Shown here piece after piece: positions 40,229-49,011 of a stretch of DNA of 64,000 nucleotides. This DNA is from Desulfoarculaceae bacterium (GTDB lineage Bacteria; Desulfobacterota; Desulfobulbia; Desulfobulbales; Desulfocapsaceae), in NCBI GenBank assembly GCA_019429465.1, contig JAHYIV010000007.1, positions 1-64,000 of the forward strand. The letters are read 5' to 3'. The notes beneath the pieces are model-generated. The model did no database searches and was not told the origin of the DNA. It saw nothing but the letters and a program-made list of their open reading frames with translations. The stretch's first letter is position 1, and each line of letters opens with the position of its first letter. The translations under genes and the position numbers were made by a program.

Positions 40229-40552
40229 ATTCCAGACCATTGATCACGCTGAAAACTATCCCAGCCCGCCCGCTCCCAAAATGCTCCTGATTGCCCTCCC
40301 ATCAAAAAAATGAGGCGTTGTTCTCTGCCTCTCTCCCCGGTTCGGAATCCAACTCACCAAAACCCGATAGAAAGCCACCTGAATCTGGAAAACGACCAGA
40401 CAACAAAGAAATCTCGTTTCCCCCTTGACTTTCCCTGTAATAGCGCTAATACATGCAAACAAAAATTTGAGAAAGCAGGTAAATTTTCTTAACAAGCACG
40501 ATGGTATCCGTATTTAATTTCTTTTTTAGTGACCCCCTCTGTCTCAAGGTTG
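40229..40552. other. Gene-free stretch after GAF-PAS protein
   Basis: No reading frame with recognisable content. AT-rich towards its end. No clear intrinsic terminator was seen. The following bases hold a MITE. Confidence 0.4.
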
Positions 40553-40705
40553 ATGGTTTCGTAAAAACTCAATTTCTGGGATGGCTAAGTAAAAAGCGTC
40601 AAATGCGAGGCGCGCAAATTTCGAGGAATGAGGCGTACTTGAGTACGCCGCAGTGACGAGATAATTTGCAGCAACGAAGCAGTTGGCGACTTTTTACGAC
40701 GCCAT
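40553..40705 (+). mobile_element. MITE family 2, copy 2
   Basis: A 153-base element with terminal inverted repeats ATGGTTTCGTAAAAA and TTTTTACGACGCCAT, flanked by exact 8-base direct repeats CAAGGTTG (40545-40552 and 40706-40713). It matches the element at 8625-8801 in reverse orientation, without the 24-base internal insertion of that copy. Confidence 0.85.
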
Positions 40706-40855
40706 CAAGGTTGAATTGAAGTGAAACAAGAGCTGCCATTCTTTTCATCTTCTCACCTGGTGAAAGGACGATGGTGGCAGAAAATGCAGGCCCATTCTGC
40801 CGCCGCCATTACCGCGGGACACAAAAGTAATGAGCTAAGCAGCAAGATAACTTTC

Positions 40856-40876
40856 ATGATAATAGAGTGTTATCAT
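40856..40876. promoter_or_regulatory. Operator-like palindrome before LCIB-like gene
   Basis: ATGATAA (40856-40862), seven bases, then TTATCAT (40870-40876): a perfect interrupted palindrome in AT-rich DNA 26 bases before the start codon at 40903. The size and position suit a dimeric repressor or activator site. No matching regulator is obvious. Confidence 0.45.
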
Positions 40877-40902
40877 AAGAAAAACAGCCACGAATAAGAC
40901 AT

Positions 40903-42084
40903 ATGTTAAACAGATACCAAAAGCCAAGCATTATTCACAAATTAGCCCCATTCAGAATTGATGGCCGGGCAATTTCTTATGCCGAGTTTGCCCCCAAGTT
41001 ATATAATCTCTGCAAGACCTTGGGTTTTCGTAAAGGTCTGATCATGCCGTCCCGGGCCTTCTGCTCAGACGAAAATCAGGGCTGGCCTATTATCTTATTG
41101 ACCAAACACTTCGGCACCTTCCCCTTTAACCATGGCAGGGTTGGCGGCGTGGTCGCCATTGACCGCCATGGCCCCCATGCTCATCATGGGGAAGATTCGG
41201 TGCTTGTCCAGGCAAGTCACGTTGGCTACGATCCGCGTACCGGGGCCTATGGCAAATGTACCCGGCCCAGAATGGCGGGAACCTGCATCTCCGATTCCTG
41301 CGGCAAGATAACCCATGTGATCACCCCCTATCTTGAGCAATACCAATTTGCCAATGAGAGGATCTTTCTTCACCGGGACGATAAGGGTACGTACCTGATT
41401 ACCGTAAAAAATTCCTTTATTGATTTTGATTCACATCCTGTCAAGGACGGCCTGGTCCTCCACCTGGAGAACATCGCCAAGATAAGTGAGACCGGCAGGA
41501 TCCTGCCCATCTCCGCTATCAGTACCAGCCAGACCTATGAGGTTGCTGAAGAGTTTCGTAAGCGCATTGATGCCACCGGCTATGCATGGAAAAGCGGAGA
41601 AGGAGAGAGCATCGGCAAACACTTGAGCGAAGACCTCTTTTATTTCCGGGAAGATCTGCACGAGACAGGCGAATCGATCCTCCTGGAACGGAACCTCATT
41701 GAATTCATGCCGATCATTGTCACCTCGCGCAATCCTCCGCTGCGGGCGGCCAAGATCAATATCCAGCTTGAATTTGCCCGGACCGTGGAATCCATCCGCC
41801 GCGGGACAGAATATGCGGGCAAGAATCTCCTCTATGTTGCCGGCCTGAATATTGATATCTCCGAGTATGAGGGCCATCCGGCCACCACCTATTTCGTGCC
41901 CTGGGCCGCCCATATCCAGCTCAAACACGGAACTCCGGAAGAATACATCAAACCACTTGAGCAGGAACGCCTCTACACCCTTCTCATGAAACAGGACAGC
42001 CTCAACCCGGAACAGACGGACCTGAAAGAAGAGATCAGCAGAATGCTGGCGGCTCCCCGGTTTGATATCACCTCTCCTCAATAA
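40903..42084 (+). CDS. LCIB-like protein, putative beta-type carbonic anhydrase
   Basis: 393 residues, soluble. The segment from Cys54 to Cys133 resembles the LCIB/LCIC family of algal and bacterial beta-carbonic anhydrases: RAFCSDEN, FGTFPFNHGRVGG, HAHHGEDSVLVQASHVGYDP and SDSCGK. Candidate zinc ligands are Cys54, His106 and Cys133, with Arg51/Asp56 as a possible Asp-Arg dyad, as in beta-class enzymes. The C-terminal ~200 residues are unassigned. It stands 264 bases before the Ehr complex genes on the same strand. The match is by eye from remembered family motifs, so a hypothetical protein remains possible. Confidence 0.55.
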   Translation: MLNRYQKPSIIHKLAPFRIDGRAISYAEFAPKLYNLCKTLGFRKGLIMPSRAFCSDENQGWPIILLTKHFGTFPFNHGRVGGVVAIDRHGPHAHHGEDSVLVQASHVGYDPRTGAYGKCTRPRMAGTCISDSCGKITHVITPYLEQYQFANERIFLHRDDKGTYLITVKNSFIDFDSHPVKDGLVLHLENIAKISETGRILPISAISTSQTYEVAEEFRKRIDATGYAWKSGEGESIGKHLSEDLFYFREDLHETGESILLERNLIEFMPIIVTSRNPPLRAAKINIQLEFARTVESIRRGTEYAGKNLLYVAGLNIDISEYEGHPATTYFVPWAAHIQLKHGTPEEYIKPLEQERLYTLLMKQDSLNPEQTDLKEEISRMLAAPRFDITSPQ

Positions 42085-42110
42085 CTGTACCGAGACAAGG
42101 AAGCTTGTAA

Positions 42111-42140
42111 GGGCCATATCCTGGCCCAGGGGAGTTTTTT
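42111..42140 (+). terminator. Weak terminator-like hairpin
   Basis: GGGCCA-TATCC-TGGCCC forms a 6-bp GC-rich stem (42111-42127), and six T follow at 42135-42140 after a seven-base gap. The gap makes it a poor intrinsic terminator. If functional, it would separate the LCIB-like gene from the Ehr operon. Confidence 0.3.
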
Positions 42141-42348
42141 CATCTCCTGTCCATTTCGAACAAACTGCACCTCATCCTCCACCTGTTGAAGATACTTCGA
42201 TGCCGGAAGAGAAGGCCTGCCCCCAAGGGGACATGGCAAAGGCAAACCGCCGCCCAGTGCCGCGTTGCCAGTACATCAGATAAGAATGAGACATTACCTG
42301 CGATCGTCGCCTGTAATGACCGCGTATAAAAATCTTGGAGGGTAATAA

Positions 42349-44307
42349 ATGGACACCATGTTTGTGTCGCTTGCTGTAATTCTGGCGGGAGGAGTGGCCG
42401 CACTCTTCTTGAGCCGACACTTTACCTTGATGAAGGTGGTAACGATTGCCACGACAACCGCAGGCTGCGGAGTTGGACTCATCTACAGCCTCTCCCATCT
42501 TCTGAGCTACGCCGCCACCATGGAGAAGAGCTGGAGCTGGCTCCATATCTTCACCTTGGCCTTCAAGGTGGACAGCATCTCCCTCTTTTTTCTGGTGGTG
42601 ATCTTCGCCATCCCGCCCCTGGCACTGCTCTACAGCTTCCAGTACATGGGAGATAAGACCAAGGCGACACGGACGGCTGTCAACTATTTCTTTTTCGCGG
42701 TTCTGGTGGCCTCCATGGCCCTGGTTGTGACCGCAGCCAACATCGTCACCTTCGCCCTGGCCTGGGAGATCATGTCCCTCTCCTCCTTCTTTCTGGTGAT
42801 CTTTGACTATCAGGTCAAGGCCAACCGCCAGGCGGGCTATATCTATTTCATCTTTGCCCAGGGCGGCGCCATGTTCCTTTTTGCCGCCTTTGCTCTTTTA
42901 TATCAGCATACCGGCAGCCTGGACTTCTCCACTTTTTCCACTATTCCGGAGAATGTTAAGCTCCTGGTTTTCATCCTGGCCTTTCTCTGTTTCGGTTCCA
43001 AGGCCGGCGTCTTTCCCCTCCATCTGGCCAAGATCCAATCCGGTCCCGCAGCTCCGAGTCATATTGCCGCCATCATGTCGGCGGTGATGAGCAAGATGGG
43101 CATCTATGCAATCTTCAGGATGTACCTGCTGCTTGACGCCGCAACACCACTCATCGGCCAGCTCGTTCTGGTTGCCGGCATTGCTACCGGTGTTCTGGGT
43201 GTGGTCTATGCCCTGGCCAATCAAGAGCTCAAAAAGCTCCTGGCCTACAGCAGTGTCGAGAATATAGGCATCATCCTCATTGGCCTGGGTATCGGCATGG
43301 TTGGCATCTCCGAGCACAGCCCGACCATGGCCTTTTTCGGCCTGGCCGGGGCCTTTCTGCATGTCTTCAACCACTCCATATTCAAATCCCTGCTCTTCAT
43401 GGGGGCAGGCGCGGTGTCACGCCAGGCCAAGACCACGAATATTGACCAGCTGGGCGGCCTGATGAAACGGATGCCCACCACCGGCCGGACCTTCCTGGCC
43501 GGTTCCGTGGCCATCTCCGGCCTGCCGCCCTTCAGCGGTTTTATCGGTGAATTTTTGATCTATTACGGGGCCTTCCACGGTATCTCTAATCAGCGGATTC
43601 CCTTTATTCTGGCTATTCTGGCCATTATTTCCCTGGCGGTGATCGGCGGTCTGGCTGGTGCCTGCTTTACCAAGGTGGTTGGTCTGGCCTTTCTGGGGGA
43701 ACCGCGCACCGATAATGCCGCCCAGGCAACAGAGGCAGGATCTTCCATGACCAAGGTCATGATTGTCCTGGCTATTGCCAGCCTGGTGATCGGCATCGTC
43801 CCGGAACCCTTTATCAGACTCGCCTTTGCCGGTCTCCACGATGTTCCTTATACCGCCGGCTATGATACCAGGGCCTTTATGGAGATTGTGCGTCAGGTCT
43901 CGCAGACGATTGGTATTTTCATAGGCCTTTTGCTGCTGCTCACCCTGTTTCGCAAGCTCCTGTACCGGAAAAAAGAGATCGGCAGCGGCCCTACCTGGGG
44001 CTGCGGCTTTACCCAGCCCACAGTCCGCATGCAGTACACCGGCACCTCCTATGCCGCCGAGATGATTGATTTTTACCGGCCATTTGTTCCGACCAAGAAG
44101 ACCTACACTGGTATCTCCAGGATCTTCCCCGGCAAGACCACCTGGCAGACAGAGGTAGAGGATGTGGCGGAAATTCGCTACCAGCTGCACATGATCCAGC
44201 CGCTCCTCAAATTCCTGCATAAGCTGCGCTGGATCCAGCATGGAAGGATCCAGCTCTATATTGCCTATATTGTCCTGGCTATTATCGTCCTGCTCCTCTT
44301 TTTATAA
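42349..44307 (+). CDS. Ehr complex antiporter-like subunit (HyfB/NuoL family)
   Basis: 652 residues, about 14 or more helices with the C-terminal HyfB-type tail (TWGCGF...RMQYTGTSYAA). The essential Glu (FALAWEIMSLSSFF) and Lys (FGSKAGVFPLH) are kept, but the usual HxWLPxAH after them is replaced by HLAKIQSGPAAPSH, a notable departure. It should translocate protons or Na+. GGAGGG lies 6 bases before the start. First gene of a six-gene Ehr cluster. Confidence 0.88.
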   Translation: MDTMFVSLAVILAGGVAALFLSRHFTLMKVVTIATTTAGCGVGLIYSLSHLLSYAATMEKSWSWLHIFTLAFKVDSISLFFLVVIFAIPPLALLYSFQYMGDKTKATRTAVNYFFFAVLVASMALVVTAANIVTFALAWEIMSLSSFFLVIFDYQVKANRQAGYIYFIFAQGGAMFLFAAFALLYQHTGSLDFSTFSTIPENVKLLVFILAFLCFGSKAGVFPLHLAKIQSGPAAPSHIAAIMSAVMSKMGIYAIFRMYLLLDAATPLIGQLVLVAGIATGVLGVVYALANQELKKLLAYSSVENIGIILIGLGIGMVGISEHSPTMAFFGLAGAFLHVFNHSIFKSLLFMGAGAVSRQAKTTNIDQLGGLMKRMPTTGRTFLAGSVAISGLPPFSGFIGEFLIYYGAFHGISNQRIPFILAILAIISLAVIGGLAGACFTKVVGLAFLGEPRTDNAAQATEAGSSMTKVMIVLAIASLVIGIVPEPFIRLAFAGLHDVPYTAGYDTRAFMEIVRQVSQTIGIFIGLLLLLTLFRKLLYRKKEIGSGPTWGCGFTQPTVRMQYTGTSYAAEMIDFYRPFVPTKKTYTGISRIFPGKTTWQTEVEDVAEIRYQLHMIQPLLKFLHKLRWIQHGRIQLYIAYIVLAIIVLLLFL

Positions 44308-44424
44308 CGGAGTCGAGGCGTCTCATGGTCGATACTGGGCAGCTGACGCATTAAAAGTTAAAAGGGCCGAGACAACACACTGTCCGGCGCACTTTCGAGC
44401 ACCAGAAAATAATCGAGGTTAGAG

Positions 44425-45339
44425 ATGGAATCCATATTCTCCTTTTGTTTTGCAATCCTGATAACGCCCCTTCTGCCTGCGGTCATCAAAAAGGTAAAGG
44501 CCTGTTTTGCCGGCCAGCAGGGACCACCGTTGCTGATCAACTACTACACCATGGCCAAACTCTTTAAAAAGGGATCGGTCTACAGCACCAGCACCACTTT
44601 TGTCTTTCGAATGGGGCCGGTGGTGGGCTGTGCCACCAGCCTGATGATGCTGCTCTTCTTCCCCATGGCCGGCGTGGCCCCCCTCTTTTCTTTCCATGGA
44701 GATGTCCTGCTTCTTTTTTATCTCATGGGCCTGGGACGCTTTTTTACCATCCTGGCCGCCCTCGATACCGCCTCTCCCTTTGAGGGTATGGGGGCTGCCC
44801 GGGAGGCTTTTTTCTCCATCCTGGCAGAGGCCACCATCTTTTGTATCCTGGTCCTTTTTTTCCGGCTCACCGGTTCTTTGAGCTTTGCCGACTTCTTTTC
44901 CAGCAGCCACCCCATCGGCCTCGCCGGTGAACACGGGGCCTTACTCATCCTGGTCATTGTGGCCCTCTACATGATCATGCTCACCGAGAACGCACGGGTA
45001 CCGGTAGACGACCCGGCCACCCATCTTGAACTCACCATGATCCATGAGGTTATGATCCTCGATCACAGCGGTCCGGATCTGGCCCTCATCGAGCTGGGCG
45101 CCTGGTTCAAGCTTCTTTTTTACTCGGCCTTTCTGGCCATGCTTCTGAACCCGTTCCAGCTGCAAAACACCTGGCTGAGCGGCCTGCTCTTTTATGCCGT
45201 TGTCACCTTTATCTACATCACCATCGGCACGGTGGAGTCCATCACCGCCAGATACAAGATGAATCTGGTGCCGAAATTCATCCTGACTCCCTTTGTCCTG
45301 GTCTTTTTCGCCGCCATCCTCACCATGGAGCTGAACTAA
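44425..45339 (+). CDS. Ehr complex NuoH-like subunit (HyfC/HycD family)
   Basis: 304 residues, about eight helices. The acidic loop ENARVPVDDPATHLELTMIHE matches the HyfC/HycD/EchB signature, equivalent to the NuoH quinone-channel loop. It couples the soluble arm to the pumping subunits. It ends with TAATG, overlapping the next start by one base. Confidence 0.92.
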   Translation: MESIFSFCFAILITPLLPAVIKKVKACFAGQQGPPLLINYYTMAKLFKKGSVYSTSTTFVFRMGPVVGCATSLMMLLFFPMAGVAPLFSFHGDVLLLFYLMGLGRFFTILAALDTASPFEGMGAAREAFFSILAEATIFCILVLFFRLTGSLSFADFFSSSHPIGLAGEHGALLILVIVALYMIMLTENARVPVDDPATHLELTMIHEVMILDHSGPDLALIELGAWFKLLFYSAFLAMLLNPFQLQNTWLSGLLFYAVVTFIYITIGTVESITARYKMNLVPKFILTPFVLVFFAAILTMELN

Positions 45340-45992
45340 TGAGTGCCATTTCAGATGCCTTACTCGCCCTTACCCTTTTGTCGGTGTTACTCTCACTGGC
45401 CTCGCACCGGCTCCTGGCCCTGGTCAAGATCATGGCCTTTCAGGGCATTGTGGTGTCACTTATTCCCCTTTTCCTTGAGCAGCATATGACCATGGGTTCC
45501 ATTCTCATGCTCCAGGTCTTGATTCTCATGAAAGGCTTCCTTATTCCCGGCTTTATCTATGTGGCGGTGAAAAAGATCAAGATACGGCGCGAGATTGAAC
45601 CCATCATCGGCTACCATGCCTCCCTCTTTGCCGGCCTCTTCTTTATCCTGATTTCTGCCTTTATTGCCGATCGGATATATACGGCCCATTCTCTTCCAAA
45701 GGAGCATGTGCTGCTGATGATTACCGCCATCACCACCCTGGCCTCCGGACTCTTTCTGCTCATGAGCCGTCATAAGGCCATTACCCAGGTCATCGGCTAT
45801 CTGATGATGGAAAACGGCATCTACCTGTTCGGTACCGCCCTGGCCAAGCAGACCCACACCCAGTATTTAGTTGAATTCGGGGTCCTGCTCGACCTCCTCG
45901 TCGGTATCATGATCATGGGTATAGTCCTCAATAATATCAACAGCTCCTTTGATAGTGTCGATACCAAGCTCCTCGGCCAACTCAAGGATTAG
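45339..45992 (+). CDS. Ehr complex HyfE-like membrane subunit
   Basis: 217 residues, six to seven helices. HyfE-family proteins have a NuoK-like C-terminal part; the segment with LMMENGIYLFGTAL and the membrane Glu fits that. Structural or proton-path subunit of the membrane arm. Confidence 0.85.
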   Translation: MSAISDALLALTLLSVLLSLASHRLLALVKIMAFQGIVVSLIPLFLEQHMTMGSILMLQVLILMKGFLIPGFIYVAVKKIKIRREIEPIIGYHASLFAGLFFILISAFIADRIYTAHSLPKEHVLLMITAITTLASGLFLLMSRHKAITQVIGYLMMENGIYLFGTALAKQTHTQYLVEFGVLLDLLVGIMIMGIVLNNINSSFDSVDTKLLGQLKD

Positions 45993-46048
45993 CAAAGGTC
46001 CTGAGCTACCTGGGCCTACTTTCAATTTAGGGAAGGATATATAAAACA

Positions 46049-47476
46049 ATGTTAGAATTTACCTGCCTCATTCCCCTGTTTACCGGGATCATCGCCATGT
46101 TCCTGCCGGTCAAGTTTGGCCGGGGAATCCTGGTGGTGACAGCCATACTCCACCTGCAGATAACAGTCCTGGCCTGGATGGGCAAGATAACGCCGGGTCT
46201 GCCCCAATATTTTTCCGCCTCTCCGGAGGGTCTGCTGGTGCTGCTGGTGGCCTCGTTTATCTTTCTCTTTATCTCGATCTATGCCGTGTCCTACATGAGC
46301 GAGACCGAGATCACCAGTGAGCCCATCTATATCGGCTGCACCCTGTTCTTTCTGTCATCCATGTCCATGGTGGCCCTGGCCGACCATCTGGTGGTACTGT
46401 GGATTGCCATTGAGGCCACCACCTTGATGAGTGCCCCCTTGATCTTCCTGCATCGCTCCAAGTCGGCCCTTGAGGCGACCTGGAAGTATGTCTTGATCTG
46501 TTCGGTAGGGATTGCCCTGGCCCTGCTTGGCTGTTTCTTCATTGTCCTGTCCATGGATATCGGCAATGTCGAGGTTCCAATCACCTTCAGTGCCTTAGGT
46601 GCGGTGGCGACCCAGCTTGACCCGATCTGGCTCAAGGCCGGTTTTATTTTTCTGGTCATCGGTTACGGCACCAAAATGGGCCTGGCTCCCATGCATACCT
46701 GGCTGCCGGATGCCCATAGCGAGGCCCCGAGCCCGGCCTCGGCCCTGCTTTCCGGCGCCCTGCTCAACTGTGCCTTCCTCGGTGTCTATCGCAGTCATCG
46801 GCTCATGTATCAGGCCGGACTTGGCGATTTTTCCAGCAATATCCTCATCGGCCTTGGACTGCTGTCCATGCTCATTGCCGCCATCTTCATCTTTAACCAG
46901 ACCGGCTACAAGCGGATGCTGGCCTATTCAAGCGTTGAAAACATGGGCATTATCGCCTTTGGCGTGGGCATCGGCGGCCTGGCCACCTATGGCGCCATGC
47001 TGCATCTCATCCATCACTCACTGATTAAATCTTCCCTGTTTTTGTCTTCCGGTAACATCCTGCTGGGCTACGGCAGCAAACTGATCAGCAAGACCGGCAA
47101 TATGGCCAGGCTCTTCCCCAAAACCTTCATCGCCTTTTTTGCCGGCTTTGCCGGAATTTCCGGTTTTCCGCCCTTCGGTATCTTTGTCAGCGAACTGCTC
47201 ATTATTATGGGGGCCTTTCAGCAGGGCAGGATCATCAGCGTCAGCATCTTTATCCTGGCCCTTATCTTGATCTTTGCCGGTGCCTCCCGACTGGTGATGA
47301 AGATGAGCTTTGGTGCCTGGAATAACGAAATCCTGATTGATGAAAAGATGGCCAGGGTCCTGCCCTCATACGCCCTGCTGCTCACCTCGATCATTCTCTG
47401 TGTGTGGCTGCCGGACAGCCTGTATCAGACAATTCTCTCGGCAATAGCCACTATCGGAGGTACTGTTCATGGATAA
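46049..47476 (+). CDS. Ehr complex antiporter-like subunit (HyfF/NuoN family)
   Basis: 475 residues. The essential Glu (VLWIAIEATTLMSAPL), Lys (GYGTKMGLAPMHTWLPDAHSEAPSPAS) and YKRMLAYSSVENMG are intact, including the HTWLPDAH motif that the HyfB-like subunit lacks. Second pump module of the complex. GGAAGGA precedes the start; its end overlaps the next gene by 8 bases. Confidence 0.92.
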   Translation: MLEFTCLIPLFTGIIAMFLPVKFGRGILVVTAILHLQITVLAWMGKITPGLPQYFSASPEGLLVLLVASFIFLFISIYAVSYMSETEITSEPIYIGCTLFFLSSMSMVALADHLVVLWIAIEATTLMSAPLIFLHRSKSALEATWKYVLICSVGIALALLGCFFIVLSMDIGNVEVPITFSALGAVATQLDPIWLKAGFIFLVIGYGTKMGLAPMHTWLPDAHSEAPSPASALLSGALLNCAFLGVYRSHRLMYQAGLGDFSSNILIGLGLLSMLIAAIFIFNQTGYKRMLAYSSVENMGIIAFGVGIGGLATYGAMLHLIHHSLIKSSLFLSSGNILLGYGSKLISKTGNMARLFPKTFIAFFAGFAGISGFPPFGIFVSELLIIMGAFQQGRIISVSIFILALILIFAGASRLVMKMSFGAWNNEILIDEKMARVLPSYALLLTSIILCVWLPDSLYQTILSAIATIGGTVHG

Positions 47477-48974
47477 GTTGCTGCCTATACGAAACAATAA
47501 AAGAGTGAACCGGGCAGATATTCCCGACCTGCCCTTTGACACCTTTCGCCGTCAACTCCTGGCCTGTGCGGCGAAAGGAGGTCAGGTAGTGCAGTTTTTT
47601 GCCTATGAGGATCAGAACGTCTGCAAGCTGCTGGCCGTCATGCGCACCGATAAGCTTTACATCGGCGGCTGTGACGCCCCTGACGCTTTTGCCTCCCTGA
47701 CGGCGGAGTCGGAAAAATTCCACATGTTCGAGCGGGAGATCGGCGAACAGTACGGCCTCAAGGCCGAAGGACACCCCTGGTACAAGATGGTGCGCTACCA
47801 TGCCAACTACAACGGCAAAAAAGATGTCTTCGATAATGACTACAGCCAGGAGATTCCCGGCAACTACCCCTATTTCAGGGTGGAGGGCGAAACCGTCCAT
47901 GAGGTGGCGGTCGGACCGGTCCATGCCGGAATTATCGAGCCCGGCCATTTTCGTTTCCAATGTTGCGGCGAGCGCGTCTTTCACCTGGAGATCCATCTCG
48001 GCTATCAGCACAGGGGAGTCGAGAAGCTGCTGCAGTCCGTGCCCATGAAGAGAATGCCCATTATTGCCGAGACCATTGCCGGCGATACCACCATCGGCCA
48101 TGGTCTCTGTCAGGCCCAGGCACTCGAAGCCCTGGCCGGCCTGGAGGTGGATGAAGGTGCCAGGACCGTGCGCACCATCGCGCTTGAGCTTGAGCGCATT
48201 GCCAATCATATCGGTGATCTGGGAGCCCTCAGCCTTGATGTGGCCTTTAGTCCGCCGGCCGCCTATTTCGGCCGGATCCGGGGTGAATACCTCAACCTGA
48301 CCCAGATCCTGGGCGGCAACCGCTTTGGCCGTGGTCTGGTTAGAGCGGGCGGGGTCACCCATGTTATGGGCGACGAACAGAAACAACTGCTGCGCGACAA
48401 GCTGGCTGAGCTCACTCCTGAGGTGGAACATATCAATGAGCTTATCTTTTCCTCCCCCAGTGTTACCGGCCGTTTTGACAATACCGGCACGGTGAGCCGG
48501 GAGAATGCGGAACAAATCGGTCTGGTCGGCTACGCCGGCCGTGCCTCCGGTCTGGACTATGATGCCAGGGTCAGCTTCCCGACGGAATGCTATGGCGAGC
48601 TCCCGGCCAACAGCAACGAGAGAACCGATGGTGACGTCCGCTCACGAGCCACGGTACGGCGGGAGGAGATCATGCATTCCACCCGCCTGATCATGCGCCT
48701 GCTGGACAAACAGGTCGAAGCCAAAGACTATACGCCTCAGGAACTGCCACTGGCCCCTCACTCCTTCGTGGTGAGCATCAACGAAGGCTGGCGGGGAGAG
48801 GTCTCTCACTGCATCCTGACCGATACCGACGGGAAGATCTTGCGCTACAAAGTGAAAGATCCATCTTTTCACAACTGGATCGGTCTGGCCTTGTCCCTGC
48901 GCGATGAAGGGATCTCCGACTTTCCTCTGTGCAATAAGAGCTTCAACCTTTCCTATTGCGGATTTGATCTGTAG
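47469..48974 (+). CDS. Ehr complex large subunit (HyfG/NuoCD-like, NiFe ligands lost)
   Basis: 501 residues. The N-terminal ~130 residues are NuoC-like (FEREIGEQYGLKAEGHPW), the rest NuoD/NiFe-hydrogenase large-subunit-like (GERVFHLEIHLGYQHRGVEKLL). The N-terminal CxxC that binds NiFe in real hydrogenases is replaced by AGDTTIGHGL, and the C-terminal DPCxxC by Cys488-x8-Cys497 (CNKSFNLSYC). It therefore cannot hold a normal NiFe centre, which defines an energy-converting hydrogenase-related (Ehr) complex. GGAGGT precedes the start. Confidence 0.9.
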   Translation: MDKLLPIRNNKRVNRADIPDLPFDTFRRQLLACAAKGGQVVQFFAYEDQNVCKLLAVMRTDKLYIGGCDAPDAFASLTAESEKFHMFEREIGEQYGLKAEGHPWYKMVRYHANYNGKKDVFDNDYSQEIPGNYPYFRVEGETVHEVAVGPVHAGIIEPGHFRFQCCGERVFHLEIHLGYQHRGVEKLLQSVPMKRMPIIAETIAGDTTIGHGLCQAQALEALAGLEVDEGARTVRTIALELERIANHIGDLGALSLDVAFSPPAAYFGRIRGEYLNLTQILGGNRFGRGLVRAGGVTHVMGDEQKQLLRDKLAELTPEVEHINELIFSSPSVTGRFDNTGTVSRENAEQIGLVGYAGRASGLDYDARVSFPTECYGELPANSNERTDGDVRSRATVRREEIMHSTRLIMRLLDKQVEAKDYTPQELPLAPHSFVVSINEGWRGEVSHCILTDTDGKILRYKVKDPSFHNWIGLALSLRDEGISDFPLCNKSFNLSYCGFDL

Positions 48975-49011
48975 GCTCCCTTAACTTCAGAATAAACATC
49001 AAGGTTTAAAT

